Below, in pieces: positions 44,202 to 59,319 of a DNA stretch of 64,000 nucleotides (positions are counted from its first letter, which is position 1; every line of letters starts with the position of its first letter). The position numbers and the translations under genes were made by a program. Under the pieces are notes generated by a model. The model saw only the letters and a list, made by a program, of their open reading frames with translations. It was not told where the DNA came from and did not search any database. The DNA is from Diphasiastrum complanatum (lineage: Eukaryota > Streptophyta > Lycopodiopsida > Lycopodiales > Lycopodiaceae), in assembly GCA_029204225.1 (NCBI GenBank), contig CM055094.1, positions 69,121,055 to 69,185,054 of the forward strand, written 5' to 3'.

Positions 44202-47200
44202 CTAGCTTGGTTCAATCATTGCTTTACTAATCACTCCAAGTGATGATCTGAACTTCATAAAAGGTGTCTTTTGAAGTGGTTTAGTAAGTAGATCAGCTAC
44301 ACATTCATTGCTTGGAACATGCTCCAAAGCAATCTCCTTGGCTTGCACCATTTCTCTCACAAAGTGATGGCATATCTCAATGTGCTTAGATCTTGCATGG
44401 AAGATTGGGTTAGATGCAAGGTGTTAGGCTGATATATTGTCATTGTAGATGATTGGTGCCTCCTCTGAATCCATGATCTTTAGTTCCACCAATAATCTCT
44501 TGATCCAAAGTACCTCCTTTGTAGTGGTTGTCAAAGCTTTGTACTCGGCCTCGGTTGAAGATAGAGATATAGTTTCTTGCTTTTTTGAAAGCCATGAAAC
44601 CACACCTTCTCCTATGAAAGTTGAATAGGCACTTGTTGATTTCCTATCCCTCTTGTCCCCTGCAAAATCTGAATCACTAAATGCATGAAGGTTAATCACA
44701 TCTCCTCTATATAGAATCCCAAAATCCAATGTACCCGAGATGTATCTTAGAATCCTCTTAGCCTTTTTCCAATGGATATTCAATGGATTTTGCATGGATT
44801 GGCTCAACCTGCATACACTAAAGCTAAAATCTGGTCTAGTTATAGTGATCCACATTAAGGAACCTATAAGTTGCCTAAACAAAGTGATGTCCATGAAGGA
44901 TCTTTCATCATCTTCATTTGGCACTTTTACATCTTGCTCCATTGGTGTGTCAACACTTTTGCATACTTCCATCTTAAACTTCTTCAAAAGACTTTGAGCA
45001 TAGTTTACTTGACTTATAAAGATAAAATCAGACCCTCTAAGTACTTCTATGCCTAAGATGAAGTGAAGACACCCTAGATCTACCATCTTGAACTCTAAGG
45101 ATAGATCTATCTTGATTTTTTCAATACCATCAACACTATTTCCACTAATGATGATGTCATCTACATAAATGAGTAAAAGTACAATACCAACATCATCAAA
45201 CTTAATGTAAAGAGTGGGATCATATTCACTTTGAACAAAAGAAAGTGAAATAAGATAGCAATGTAGTCTTGAATTCCAAGATCTCGAGACTTGCTTCAAG
45301 CCATAGATGCTTCTTTGGAGATGGCATACTTTGTTCTCCATTCCATGCTTGATGAACCCTTGTGGCTGCTCCATATAGATATCCTCTTCCAAAAAACCAT
45401 TCAAGAAAGCATTAGAGACATCCATTTGACATAGAATCCATCCAAAATGTGATGCAAGTGCAATGATTAGTCTTATTGTGACCATCTTGGCCACGGGTGC
45501 AAAAGTTTCCTCATAGTCTATCCCTCTCTCTTGAGCATAACCTTTTGCAACTAATCTTGCTTTATGTTTGTTAACACTCCCATTTGTATTCAACTTAAGC
45601 TTGAAGACCCACTTGCATCCTATTACATTCCTTTGAGGACTCTCAACAAGCAACCAAGTTTCATTCTCAATCAAGGCATCATACTCATCCAACATAGCTT
45701 TATACCATTCTTTGGAGTTCAATGCATCTTCAACATTAGACGGTTCTTCAAAACTAGATAAATCATAAGAAGTGGATGAGATACCCTCAACTTGCTGTCC
45801 TTTGCCTTGATATGTGAGCCTTGATGGGTCCACTTTTGCCCTTGAAGATCTCCTTGGTGTGATAGGTGGGTTTGGTGCTTGCTCCTCCATGAACTCCTCC
45901 TCAAAACCAAGATCTTGCTCCTCGGCCATCTTCTTCTTGATTGTTGGAGCACTTGAGCCTTCTTCAAGCATATGCATATGATGTTCATCAAAGATGACAT
46001 CCCTTGAAACAACAAATTTGTTCAAGGATGGGAGATAGACTTTGTAGCCCTTGCTTGAGCTTGTATATCCAAGCATGATCCCTCTTGTGGAAGATGGATC
46101 CTCCTTGGTTCTTGTTTCCAATGGCACATGCACATAACATATACACCCAAAAACTTTCAAGTGATTAAGATTGGGTTTCTTTCCATACAACATCTCATAA
46201 GGAGTTTTGCCTTCAATTGCTTTGCAAGACACCCTATTCATCAAGTAGTTTGCACATACAAGAGACTCACCCCAAAAGGATTTGGGCAAACAAGCATCTA
46301 ATCTTAAAGCCTTAGAACATTCACATAATGTTCTATTCCTTCTTTCAGCAACTCCATTTTGTTGAGGAGTGTAAGGACAAGAAGTCTCTTTCTTGATCCC
46401 TTCCTCCTCACAAAAGGCCTTGAACTCATTGGAGATGAATTCTCCACCATTGTCACTTCTAAGAATCTTGATGCTATGATTATGATGCTTTTCCACAAAC
46501 AACTTGAAATTTACCAAAGTATCAAATACTTGAGACTTGAAGGAAAGTAAGAACACCCAACAATATCTTGAGTAGTCATCAATGAAGGTTAAAAACATGG
46601 ATGAACCTCCATTAGATTTGGTGCTAGCAATGTGCACATCCGAGTGTATGAGTTCAAGAGGATGAGATGACTTTGTGATGGAGTTAGGAAACACCTTCTT
46701 ATGTGCCTTGGATAAGGCACAAGCTTCACAAACCTTGTCTTCCTTCCCAATAGACCTTGGTAGGCCTAAAGCATACTCCTCCTTGATCATAGCCTCCATG
46801 GAACCCGAGTTGACATGTCCAAGTCTTTTGTGCCATAAAGTAAAGGTAGATATCTTGCTCTTCTCGGCCAACATGACAACATTAGTATCCACAAATGCAT
46901 CCAGCTTATAAAGTTTGCCAAGTCTAGTGCCCTTAGCCACTATCTTACCCTTCTTCTTGATGAAACATTCATTTGAAGCAAAGTCAACATTGAAACCATT
47001 GTCTACCATTTGGCCAACACTTAGTAGATTCTTTGTTATTGTAGGAATGTACAAAACACCTTCTATGTTGATCTTTTTGGAAGATCCTAAGCAAAGGGGA
47101 ATGCTACCAACTCCTTCAATCTTACAAGCTTCATCATTTGCTGTATAGATAGACTTTATAGGTCCATCATAAGATAAGAGAGAAGAGAAAAACTCCCTTT

Positions 47201-47540
47201 TACTAGTCATGTGTGAACTAGCACCCGAGTCAATCCACCAAGGATCTTCTCCTTTGAAGCTTGTTGAAGAAAATATGGACATCATGAGAGAGTCCTCATG
47301 TGAACTCTCCTCCTCCTCCTCTTTGCTCATGTTGGCTTGGCTTTGATCTTGCCTCCTCTTGAAGCATTCCGAGGCATAATGCCCCATCTTGCTACAATAG
47401 TAGCACTTCACCTTTGATTTGTCCTTCTTGACTTTGGTGGTTGATGGAGATGCCTTTGGGGGTCCTTCTTGATCCTCAAGCTTTGTAGACTTCTTGAATG
47501 TTGATCCTTTGCCTTTGGACTTGCAAGCAAGGGTTGGACT
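44202..47540 (-). pseudogene. pol: Copia pol polyprotein with a single in-frame stop
   Basis: Order along the protein: zinc knuckle CYYCSKMGHYASEC; protease WWIDSGASSHMT; GAG-pre-integrase LWHKRLGHVNSGSM. The integrase core has HSDV, TFIDDYSRYCWVFLLSFK, LRSDNGGEF and QNGVAERRNRTLCE, with D, D, E in place. RT has IGCKWVFKLK, MDVSNAFLNGFLEE, LIYVDDIIISGN with the catalytic DD. RNase H has SDSDFAGDKRDRKSTSAY and SSTEAEYKALTTTTKEVLWI. One stop (44424-44426, after NDNISA) separates ~74 further residues ending at the TAG at 44202. Otherwise more than 1,000 codons are open, consistent with recent insertion. Upstream, a stop and leader sequence replace the capsid part of gag. GVVSWLSKKQ and other motifs are fully conserved. 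Confidence 0.95.
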
Positions 47541-47917
47541 GAACCTAAATCACTTTAGGAGGTGTCTACTACACCTTAGAACAGCCTTGAAGAGTCCCCA
47601 AAACTCTGATCTTCCCTCTCCTTGAATGCTAGAAAGCCTCCTCTATGAAATCACCTCCAAAACTCGCTTAGAAATCAATGCTTGGAGCAACCAAAACTTG
47701 CTATCTTGGTAATGTGAATTGAATTCAACTTTGCCTCTGGTTTTAGACACCTAAACACCTGCAAATTAAGTCACACAACACCAATCTCCAATGTATTTGA
47801 CTCACTTTGAGTTCTAAAATCAATAGTAGATGCTAAGATCCAATCTACACAAGATTTAGATCAAAAATTGTGATCAAATTGAATGAAAACCAAGGATTTA
47901 GCTCATTTCAGCCTTTA

Positions 47918-47930
47918 GGCTCTGATACCA
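47918..47930 (-). promoter_or_regulatory. Primer binding site (initiator tRNA-Met type)
   Basis: Minus strand TGGTATCAGAGCC, exact, directly abutting the LTR end TTTTTACA. Confidence 0.95.
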
Positions 47931-48612
47931 TGTAAAAATTACAGCAAATAAGGATCCTAAAACACTTGAAATGATGAGGGAAACAATAGATTATGATTTC
48001 ATAAGATTAGCACAAGTTGAACCATCAAAATCCATCAAAAATCTATGCTTGAACCTCACTAAATGGCCCAAATCCTTGAAGAAGGCTTCACACGTGTGAA
48101 AGTACGGCCTCCCACAGTCTGAGTACTGTACACCAGACCTACATTCAATCCTATAATCATTAGTAATCACAAGTACTCAAACAATTATGAACATAGAGAG
48201 CAATTGCACCATTATGAAAAAAAAAACATGAAATTGCTTGATTGATTTTGGTGAGATATCATCACCTATATATACATGATCCATCACGGTTTTGGGTAGG
48301 TATGAGTAGCCCTAAACCTATACCTAATGCTAATTTTGGTGGATCTTTCATCCCTACCAAGTTAGGGTTGGAATCTTGGAGATCCCTCAACAATGCAAAA
48401 ATTACCAAAAATAGCTCCTATTTTTTCTCCCTTGTATCTAAGCATAATTTGGACTCATTCCAAAGGTTCTAACACTTAGGTCTACTCGAGAACATCCTTA
48501 TGAATGGAATCCTATGCTATTTGGCACGTGTGACAAGCCACATCATGACCATCTAACTATTTACAAGTCATATGACCAAAACTAGTCAAGCTAGAATTGT
48601 GAATTTTTAAGA
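47931..48612 (-). repeat. 5' LTR (682 bp)
   Basis: Partner of 43505-44187. Its outer end reads TTTTTAAGA instead of TTTTTAACA, one substitution in the terminal CA. The ATTCA target duplication follows. Confidence 0.93.
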
Positions 48613-48897
48613 ATTCAGAGGTTTTTTCTCTCTATCAGGGTTCAGGGTTTATATGTACATTTTATATTCAGTATGAAGTTAGTGTGATTGAGTGATATTG
48701 TGTGTTCTTCTTCCGCCTCCCTACTTGGTGATTGCTTATGGTGAATGCTAACTATGTTTTTAACATTGTCGGTTGGTATCAATCACTCTTAGACGCTAAT
48801 ACGTAGGCTCAAAATCATAAACTTAGTTGACATAATAGGTTCTTGGCCATAGACTAATTGGAGTGGTTTGTGCTTAGTAAGGTGTTTGTATGTGGTT

Positions 48898-49262
48898 CTA
48901 AATGCCTTCAGGGATCTTACAATTTATGTTCCCAATTGAATCTATTGGCCTTAATAGTCTTAATGGAACGGCTACAAAGACCTTGTTAGAAGACTCAGCT
49001 TGGCCATCACAACATGGATAATAAGGTGTACTCTTGCGAGGTACAATGAGGAATTCAGAAAGTAAAGCGACAATAGTTGCATTTAGGTAGTGTAACCCAT
49101 GATCACTTACTAGTTCGTTGGAGCATACATATCTTGTAATCATGCACTTTGTATAGAGAATTGGCTATTATGGTCATCAACATTTCGTATTGTCCAAGCT
49201 TCAAACCATTTTGTGAAGTAGTACATAGACACAATAATATAGCAAGCCTGGGTGTTTATTGT
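48898..49262 (-). pseudogene. Ty3/gypsy integrase fragment
   Basis: Minus-strand reading, with a frameshift near 49140: IIVSMYYFTKWFEAWTIRN, then NELVSDHGLHYLNATIVALL and RKSTPYYPCCDGQAESSNKV. These are the gypsy integrase core blocks (YFTKWVEA, SDxGxxF, YYPQANGQAE). Both ends are truncated. It is a different superfamily from the copia element next to it. Confidence 0.88.
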
Positions 49263-51865
49263 AGTTGATTATGTGCAACATAATCGAAGGTCCAAGTTTT
49301 AAACAATGAGTCGACTAGCATTGGTTTTAGTTGCATTTGTCCAACCCTGTATGAACGTCACCAACCGGGCACTAGTTTTTTATTTTTCTTTTTTGCCGAA
49401 TTGTACGAGTTAGGGCTTGTTTTCTTTGTTTTGAAGGGTTTATGATATTCACACTTATATTTACGTGTTTACTCTGTTGTCTCACAATTGTACATTTGCC
49501 TACATTATGAATAGTAAAGTTAATTGAGGCTGCAACAACAAGACATTGAACTAAAAAAATGCATGATTGTGAAATCCTTCATGAAAACATCATTATAAAT
49601 AAGATTGAATTTGAACGAAAAACATATGTTGTGTACTTCCATTGTGAAGGAAAATCATGGTGACTCAACTATACCTCAATGGATTTGTTTTGAAGGTTTT
49701 TCAACTGAAAATACTACTAGTATTTCTTAAATCATCAATGTTGATCAATGGACTTAAAACACAGAAGAGTGATGAAAAGGCGAAATTTTCAAATTTGGTT
49801 GTAGATGTTTATAATCAAAAGACATTTGTATGATATTAAAATTTCAAAATCCTTATTGAGGCAGTTGTATGGCTAGGGGCACATTGAGAAAAAAATATAT
49901 GGCTATTGTCTCTTTTATGGAAGATGTCTATAAAGCTAGGCCCACTTGAAATTGTGTATTGATTGCAATCTCTTGGACTGTAGAGTAAGGTATGTCAAAA
50001 CCTAACGGGGTGAAATATTCCCTCAGGTCCAAGAAGTTATCTTGGTATAATTTTCATACATCTCATATAGCGCACAATTTATGGATTGTTCATCGGAACA
50101 TACAAGCGTCGTTAGACTCACTCACATCCCAAAATGCAAGCCCTCCACTTAGACACCTCAGGCGCTTGGGAAGTCGAAAATTAGAACTATAAGGAAAATT
50201 TTGATGAGCACAATCTTTTTTTAAGTACCCCAACTAAGCAAAGGTTTATAGTTTCTAAAGAGCTTGGAAAGTCGCAACATCATAATATCCCTAAAGGCAT
50301 GTCCTTAAAGTCTATAAGATCATGAAGTATTTACAGAGATAATCTCAAGAACTAGAGTGTGCCCTAAGCCATTAAAAAACATGCACTTACAAAAACCTCT
50401 CATAAGTGATAAAGGCCTAGCCGCATCTTTAAGGGCTTTACTCCTAAAGCCATAGGGTGCCTTACTTAGTGCTTAAAGGCTAGCTCAAAAGCTATTTAGG
50501 CTAGAAGGGAAAGGCATACTATGATAAACCCAACCCATGACAAAACCAATAGAGAAAACCTTGATATCCATAGAGTCAATATAAAATCATGTGGCCAATT
50601 AAGGGTGAGTGTGGGCCTTATGGGTTAAGTTATCAACATAGTTGTGGAACCATGAGCCCGTATTGACATCATTGATCTCCAATGACCTTGAAATAAAATA
50701 CAGGTAAAAGAATCTCATATTAATTTGAGACTTGGGCCTAGAAATGCTATTATTACGTATGAGGAAAGCATTTCCTAGGACTTTGCTTGCTCCCTCTCAA
50801 CGAATTGAAAATAGCCAAAGATTTTGGTGGATCAAAATTTGTCATTATGAAACGATTTTGCTATACACCCCCCTCCAACACAACATCCTTATGTGCTTAG
50901 GAGGCAACCTCTTATCATGTGAAAAAACATGTAGCATTCATTATTGATGGCTTTGTGAAGAATCCTCAAAGGTGGGAGCCTCAAAAGCTAAGTGACGAGC
51001 CAATAATAGTTCCAAGCCATGTCTCTTATCTACTATAAATGATTGAAAAAGTTATTTAGTCTATAGCAACATGCCAAAAGGGTTGCACAATTGTGTTTGC
51101 CACTTTTTTAGGCCCAATCCTTGATATTTAAAGGTTGTTCTAAAGGAAAACTTATACCTCAAAAAGGGGAGGAATTGTAGCAAATCCAAACTGTGGAGAA
51201 ACTAGTACTTGCTTCTTGTGTTTGCACTTCTGTGACTTTGCAAAATATACCAAAAATTAAGGTGAGGATGGGTCCAGTATTATGTGCATTGATCCCACGT
51301 GAGGCCTAAAAAGCTGCCATGAGAAATGTACCGATCAAAATGGACATGTATTAATGTTGTAGAAGGAAGATATCAAGCGTGATGTGAACAGTTTCCAATC
51401 TCATAGGATTGACATTTTGCACATGCTTTCCCAAAGAACTAGGAAATGATCACTCGCAGTTCACTAATCCCACATCTACAACAGGAACTCTCTGACTCAT
51501 CTGATGAACGAAGAGGAAAATTATGGAATAATGGTGATAATTTTGTGAACACTATACGACACATACACCAATTACCCAAAACTTTTAAAATCCTTGCAAA
51601 AGAAAAAAGTTCAAATTATGAGAACGCTAAACATCTGAATACGGACCAACACCTAATAATATATCGACAACAGATAACACTGACGAGTTCTTATCCAACT
51701 TAAGAAGTAACATATGGAGAAGCCCGTTGATGAGCTTGAGTTGTCCAACAAGTTAACCAAAAACAATGTAGCATATAACTCCAGTTTCCCAAACGCTTCA
51801 GCCATATGGGAAATACTACAACGAATATCTGGTGACCTACTCCTAGAAAGCATAATTGGCATCCT
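49263..51865. other. Spacer downstream of RPL23A
   Basis: No gene or element recognised. It contains the 3' flank and presumably the 3' UTR of RPL23A near its right end, but I cannot place the poly(A) site. Confidence 0.5.
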
Positions 51866-54937
<3,072 letters not shown>

Positions 54938-55111
54938 TGCTGCTGCTGCTGCCGCGATAGGCAGAACAAGGTATCGAGATCGACGCCGCTGTTCGCAGAG
55001 AAAAGAAAAAGATCGAAACAAAAACAGAGCAACAAAATGCAATCAACTCTGTGTTTAGGGTTTTCTTCTTTTCTCTAGCATGTTAGGGTTTTTAGGCCAC
55101 GTAGTCACGTG
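54938..55111 (-). promoter_or_regulatory. RPL23A promoter and 5' UTR with two telo-boxes and a G-box
   Basis: On the gene strand AAAACCCTAAA (55064-55054) and AAAAACCCTAAC (about 55093-55082) are telo-boxes, typical of plant ribosomal protein promoters. A pyrimidine-rich run lies beside them on the plus strand. CACGTG at 55106-55111 is a G-box. A GCAGCAGCAGCAGC tract sits just before the ATG. Confidence 0.7.
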
Positions 55112-55429
55112 CTACCTGTTTTTCTTTCCCCACGTGACCTTCCGAGGCGCCAGAGCTTAAAGGCACGGTCTATGCATGTGACCAACTTGGGCACACAGAG
55201 TGTGGCGTAGCTGCCCAGTCCTGCCCAATTCCCAATTAGATGGGCGAGATTCCTCACCGGTGCCATTTCTGCAGGCACTCACTAAGGTTAGGACGAGTTT
55301 CCTACAGGCACCAACACCACTTTCACAGGCACGGGACATTTTTGCTATCACTGGGCACTAATGGCACTTTCCCGAGCACGCATCAACGCCAATTTCCCGC
55401 GGGCGCCGATTAGGCACTGCCGCCACTTT
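55112..55429. other. Distal RPL23A upstream region with GGCAC repeats
   Basis: GC-richer sequence with many CAGGCAC/GGCACT words spaced about 20-40 bp, including TTTCCCGAGCACGCA and, past the inserted element, TTTCCCAAGCACCCA. The copia element at 55430 is inserted in it; ACTTT (55425-55429) is the left target duplication. Confidence 0.5.
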
Positions 55430-56500
55430 TGTTGGAAGAAGGAGAGTGTGTGAGTGTGAGAGACGAAAATAAATAGCTCGAAAAGAAAACGAACACGAAA
55501 AAGAAACGAACTCGAAACTCGAACGGAATGCGTTCGTGCGCAGCGGAATGAGCTATATTACTTCTTCCCTAAGCATGACTACGCCTATAAAAAACGAACA
55601 GAACGTTAGTGATAGAAATCACGGTCGATCTGATTACGTAGCCAAACAGTAACAAAACCCCAGAAGGATAATTTGTCGCGAATAACTAGACAAATTGTAT
55701 ATCGCGAATGATTCGCGAAGAGCTAGACTGAGCTCGACTGATAATCAGTCACGAATGATTCGCGAAAGGCAAGACTAAATATTAGTCGTCAACAGCTAGA
55801 CTAATAATAACTCGCTAAAACAGATTATCAGATTGAGCAACAAGAAAAGTCAGACAAAATAAAAAATAAGCATAGCAATGTTGACACAAATCTGAATGCA
55901 GAACAAAGAGTTGTTATCAAATTAAGTATAATAAATATACATGTCAATAATGCAATAGGGCACAAGACAATAGCGGATGAAACCGCGTGCTCTACAAAGC
56001 TAATTCAATCTATAAGAGGAATGAACCTATTATTGACAAATAAAGAATCAATGCGCAAGGCATCTACTTTGTCTATATCTCTGATAAGCTTCTGTTGCTA
56101 TATTTTTACACACACTTGTTCTCTTGATCTCTCAATCCATCTAAATACGCAAGTGATATTCAATATATATATACACACAATGTTACAGGTGTGCAGATGA
56201 AGAAAGTACAAAGTGGATGTGTTGTCTGTAGGAGATCGTGGGTGGCTGTTGTTGTTGTCAAGTCTGTTAGCACAGTTGCATGGTGTAAGCGTGAAAGGGT
56301 CGTGACGTCAGCTTTTGCTGAGATGAACATTGGTGAAAATTTCGCCTTTTCATCGCCTGTGAAAATTTACTTGTATTTTTGCAGACAGTCGCGTTTTATT
56401 CGTCTGTCTTATTTTACATGTAAATATGCAGACTGTGCGACAACGTGAGTAAAAATGCAGCATAAATGGAGGCAGATTAAAAGAGGAGATAAATCCAACA
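55430..56500 (-). repeat. 3' LTR (1071 bp), full length
   Basis: Plus-strand TGTTGGAAGAAGG to ATAAATCCAACA, canonical TG...CA ends. The inner end adjoins the polypurine tract. It contains TCGCGAATGATTCGCGA palindromes near 55702 and 55750. Confidence 0.93.
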
Positions 56501-58240
56501 ACCCCCCTTAATATGGATCCATGAACACCTTGATCTTCAGACTAAGTAATGCACAAAATTTGTTGTGTGCATTAACACTTAATGCTTTTGTGAATATGTC
56601 TGCAACCATGTCCTGCGTTCTGTAGTACGCTAAGCTCACCTCCTTGTTGAGAACCTTGTCCTGATGTAGTGATATTTGATTTTAATGTGCTTACTCCTAG
56701 AGTGAAATCTAGAGTTGGCCGATAAGGCAATAGCACTCTGATTATCACAGAATAAAAATGTGGGGCTGTACTGATGTAGTATATCCAATTAGGATGGTCT
56801 TCAGACCTTGGAAGTCCAATTTCTTCCTCGTGTCTTTTGGGATCTGCGCGTAAGTAATGCACCCAAACACTCTTGGGTTCATAGAAGGCTTAGAGCCTGT
56901 CCACACCTCGTGGGGTGTCTTGTCAGAGAGAGCCTTGGTCGAACCTCTGTTCTGGACATAAGCTGGAGTGGAGACAGCTTCAGGCCAGAATCTCTTGGAC
57001 AACGATGCATGCGCACATTTGGCAGATTCAACTAGGGTACGGTTCTCTCTCTCGGCTAAGCCATTAGACTGAGGATTGTAAGGAGTGATGAATTGTTGCT
57101 CAATGCCTTGGCTTTGGCAGTACTCCTTAAACTCGATAGAGATATATTCTCCACCATTGTCTGATCTTAGAGCCTTGATCGTCCTTCCAGTCTCCTTCTC
57201 TGCACGCTCCTTGAAGATTCCGAAGCACTTGAAGGCTTCTGATTTCTTCTTCATAAAGTACACCACAGTCCTTCTGAAAAATTCATCAATAAAAGTTATA
57301 AAATACTTGGCATCCTTTAGCGAAGGATTTTTCATCGGGCCACAAATGTTTCAATGTACAATGTCTAACAATCCTCTAGCAATATGTTGATGGCTTGATT
57401 TAAATGGTTTCCTAGTTTGTTTACCAATTAGATAGTCTTGATAGACATGTAACTCGACTTTATCACGAGGATAGTCGAGGTCAAGAACAATAGATTGTCT
57501 AGACACTTGTTGTACAACATCATGATTCAAATGACCAAGTCTATAATGCCCAAGTAAACTTTTATTTGCATGAATAGAAGTACTGAGCGCCTGACTAGAG
57601 GCAAAAAAACACTGACTTAATTTATTCAAGTATCCATGCTCTTTTCCGAGTGCTAGGATCTTGCATGTCCTATCAACTACTTTGTATTGATCACATTCGA
57701 ATTCTACTCTATGTCCTAGATCAGTGATTCTGCTTACAGAGAGCAGATTTGTAGATAAATTTGGTACTTACAGGACTTTAGAGAGTAGCTTAGACTGATC
57801 AATTGCAAAGCTTAATCATACAGTACCTTCACCTTTAATAGCTTGTGTGCTATTGTCGCCAAGGTGAATATATTTTTGGGTACTGTAAGGTGTATAGGAC
57901 TCGAAACAACCAATGAGACTGGTCATGTGCTGAGTGGCTCCGGAATCCAGGAACCAAGAACTGTCATCGGATGCTCCTTGATGGCTAGTCATGAAGGCAT
58001 CATGATCCGCTTCTTGAATAGGTTGTGTAGCTTCTACAGCCGCATTTGCCACTTGATTCGACTGCTCCTTGCTATTGTTCTTCGCTTGTAGTATCCGACA
58101 GTCTTGAATTTCGTGGTTGTTTCGCTTGCATTATCTACATAACAGCTTCTTCTTTGTCTATGGATTCAACTGTTCTTTGTGCTGTGCTGATTTCTGGTCT
58201 GGCTTTGATTGCTTCGGGCCTTTCTTCTTCTTCTGCTTAG
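56501..58240 (-). pseudogene. pol: Copia pol: protease, integrase and RNase H end, RT absent
   Basis: From 58240 downward: protease block SSWFLDSGATQHMTSLIGCF; GAG-pre-integrase HYRLGHLNHDVVQQVS and ARGLLDIVH; integrase core KYFITFIDEFFRRTVVYFMK, LRSDNGGEYISIEFKEYCQS and QSNGLAERENRTLVESAK; integrase end FGCITYAQIPKDTRKKLDFQ. The text then jumps within a few codons from LIGYTTSV to [20 protein letters not shown], the final part of RNase H. About 550 codons that should hold the RT are missing. Stops and frame changes also occur near 57340, 57770 and 58120. Confidence 0.9.
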
Positions 58241-58249
58241 TCGTGCTCT

Positions 58250-58849
58250 TGTTGGTGTATAAGAGAATCAGCTGAGGAACTTGAGACTTCATTCCTCCGC
58301 ATGTCTTCCTGCAACAACATAGTAATGACTCTCACAAGAGTCAGTTCTGGATGAGATCATCACCCAACTATCATATGAGCTTGGCAAGCTTGTAAGCAGT
58401 TGCATCACTGCATCTTGATGTCTATGATAGATCCGACAACGGCCATTTGTCTTAGCAGGTTCTTTAATTGATTGATGTGATTATGCAAGAAATCACCATT
58501 CGTCATCTTGAGGGAGTAAAATTTCTTCCTGAGATGTAGCTTAGAAGCTATATTTTGCACTTTGTATAGTGTGCTCAAGATGTCCCAGACTTCTTTCGAT
58601 GTCTGAGCCTCGGATACATGGCCGATCTGAGTATCCGTAATATTGAGGATGATCAACGCGAAAGCCTTTCCGTCCTTCAGCTTCCATCCGGCGATTGTTG
58701 CGTCGTCTGCTTTGGTTTTCTTTTGCACCTGTAACAACGTCATACAATTCTTTAGCCATAGATACAGTTTTCATCTTAAATTTTCACAGATGGTAATTGG
58801 CTCCATCAAGCTTGTCCATGATAGGAATGGCTTTTTCTTGGGAATCCAT
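58250..58849 (-). pseudogene. gag: Copia gag of the RT-deleted element
   Basis: ATG at 58849 starts MDSQEKAIPIMDKLDGANYH, then L and a stop where the family has a Trp-type position (LW.FKMK). It resumes as FKMKTVSMAKELYDVVTGAK. A frameshift near 58710 leads to WKLKDGKAFALIILNITDTQ, EVWDILSTLY and ASKLHLRKKFYSLKM. A further degraded zinc-knuckle region lies near 58100-58240. It is close in sequence to the scrap at 63370-63690. Confidence 0.85.
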
Positions 58850-58993
58850 GTGGAAGAATTAGTCTAAGTGATAGGAAAAACTATCAGTGACCTAAATATG
58901 AAAATTTGGTATAGAATTACTGAACAAGAAGACAATTACTCTATCGGCTAGTAGAGTCTTGTATTGTGGAAGCTTATCAGGCTATGAAAAGAA

Positions 58994-59005
58994 GCTCTGA
59001 TACCA
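58994..59005 (-). promoter_or_regulatory. Primer binding site (initiator tRNA-Met type)
   Basis: Minus strand TGGTATCAGAGC directly abutting the LTR end TTCCAACA. Confidence 0.93.
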
Positions 59006-59314
59006 TGTTGGAAGAAGGAGAGTGTGCGAGTGTGAGAGACGAAAATAAATAGCTCGAAAAGAAAACGAACTCGAAACTCGAATGGAATGTATTCGTGCGC
59101 AGCGGAATGAGCTATATTCCTTTTTTCCTAAGCATGACTACGCCTATCAGAAACGAACAGAACGTTAGTGATAGAAATCACGGTCGTTCTGACGCATTTT
59201 ATTCGTCTGTCTTATTTTACATGTAAATATGCAGTGACAACGTGAGTAAAAATGCAGCATGAATGGAGGCAGATTAAAATGGGATCTAGGAGAGTAGAGG
59301 AGATAAATCCAACA
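59006..59314 (-). repeat. 5' LTR (309 bp), internally deleted
   Basis: Starts and ends like the 3' LTR but joins GGTCG(T)TCTGACG directly to CATTTTATTCGTCTG, omitting about 760 bp. Outer end followed by the ACTTT duplication. Confidence 0.9.
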
Positions 59315-59319
59315 ACTTT

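Larger units (their letters stand above)
43505..48612 (-). mobile_element. Young Ty1/copia element, pol nearly intact, gag body missing
   Basis: LTRs 43505-44187 and 47931-48612 flank a minus-strand pol. ATTCA at 43500-43504 and 48613-48617 is the 5 bp target duplication. The primer site (47918-47930) and the polypurine tract TAGTGAGGAGGAG (44188-44200) are both present. I count about 8-9 differences between the LTRs over 682 bp, so insertion is recent. Only ~380 bp lie between the primer site and the start of the open frame near 47540. The gag capsid domain is absent, while the zinc knuckle onward is retained. Confidence 0.95.
55430..59314 (-). mobile_element. Ty1/copia element, RT deleted, with 5 bp target duplication
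   Basis: 3' LTR 55430-56500, polypurine tract at 56501-56510 (minus TAAGGGGGGT), internal region 56501-58993, primer site 58994-59005, 5' LTR 59006-59314. ACTTT at 55425-55429 and 59315-59319 is a perfect target duplication. The two LTRs are 1071 and 309 bp: the 5' LTR has lost ~760 bp internally. Coding order on the minus strand is gag, protease, integrase, then directly the end of RNase H, so the RT is missing. It lies ~0.5 kb upstream of the RPL23A ATG in the same orientation. Confidence 0.93.

Noticed and set aside
43817-48472. Two nearly identical 76-codon ORFs (43817-44047 and 48242-48472, plus strand)
   Set aside because: They lie inside the two LTRs of one minus-strand copia element and are duplicates of LTR sequence, antisense to the element; no motif.
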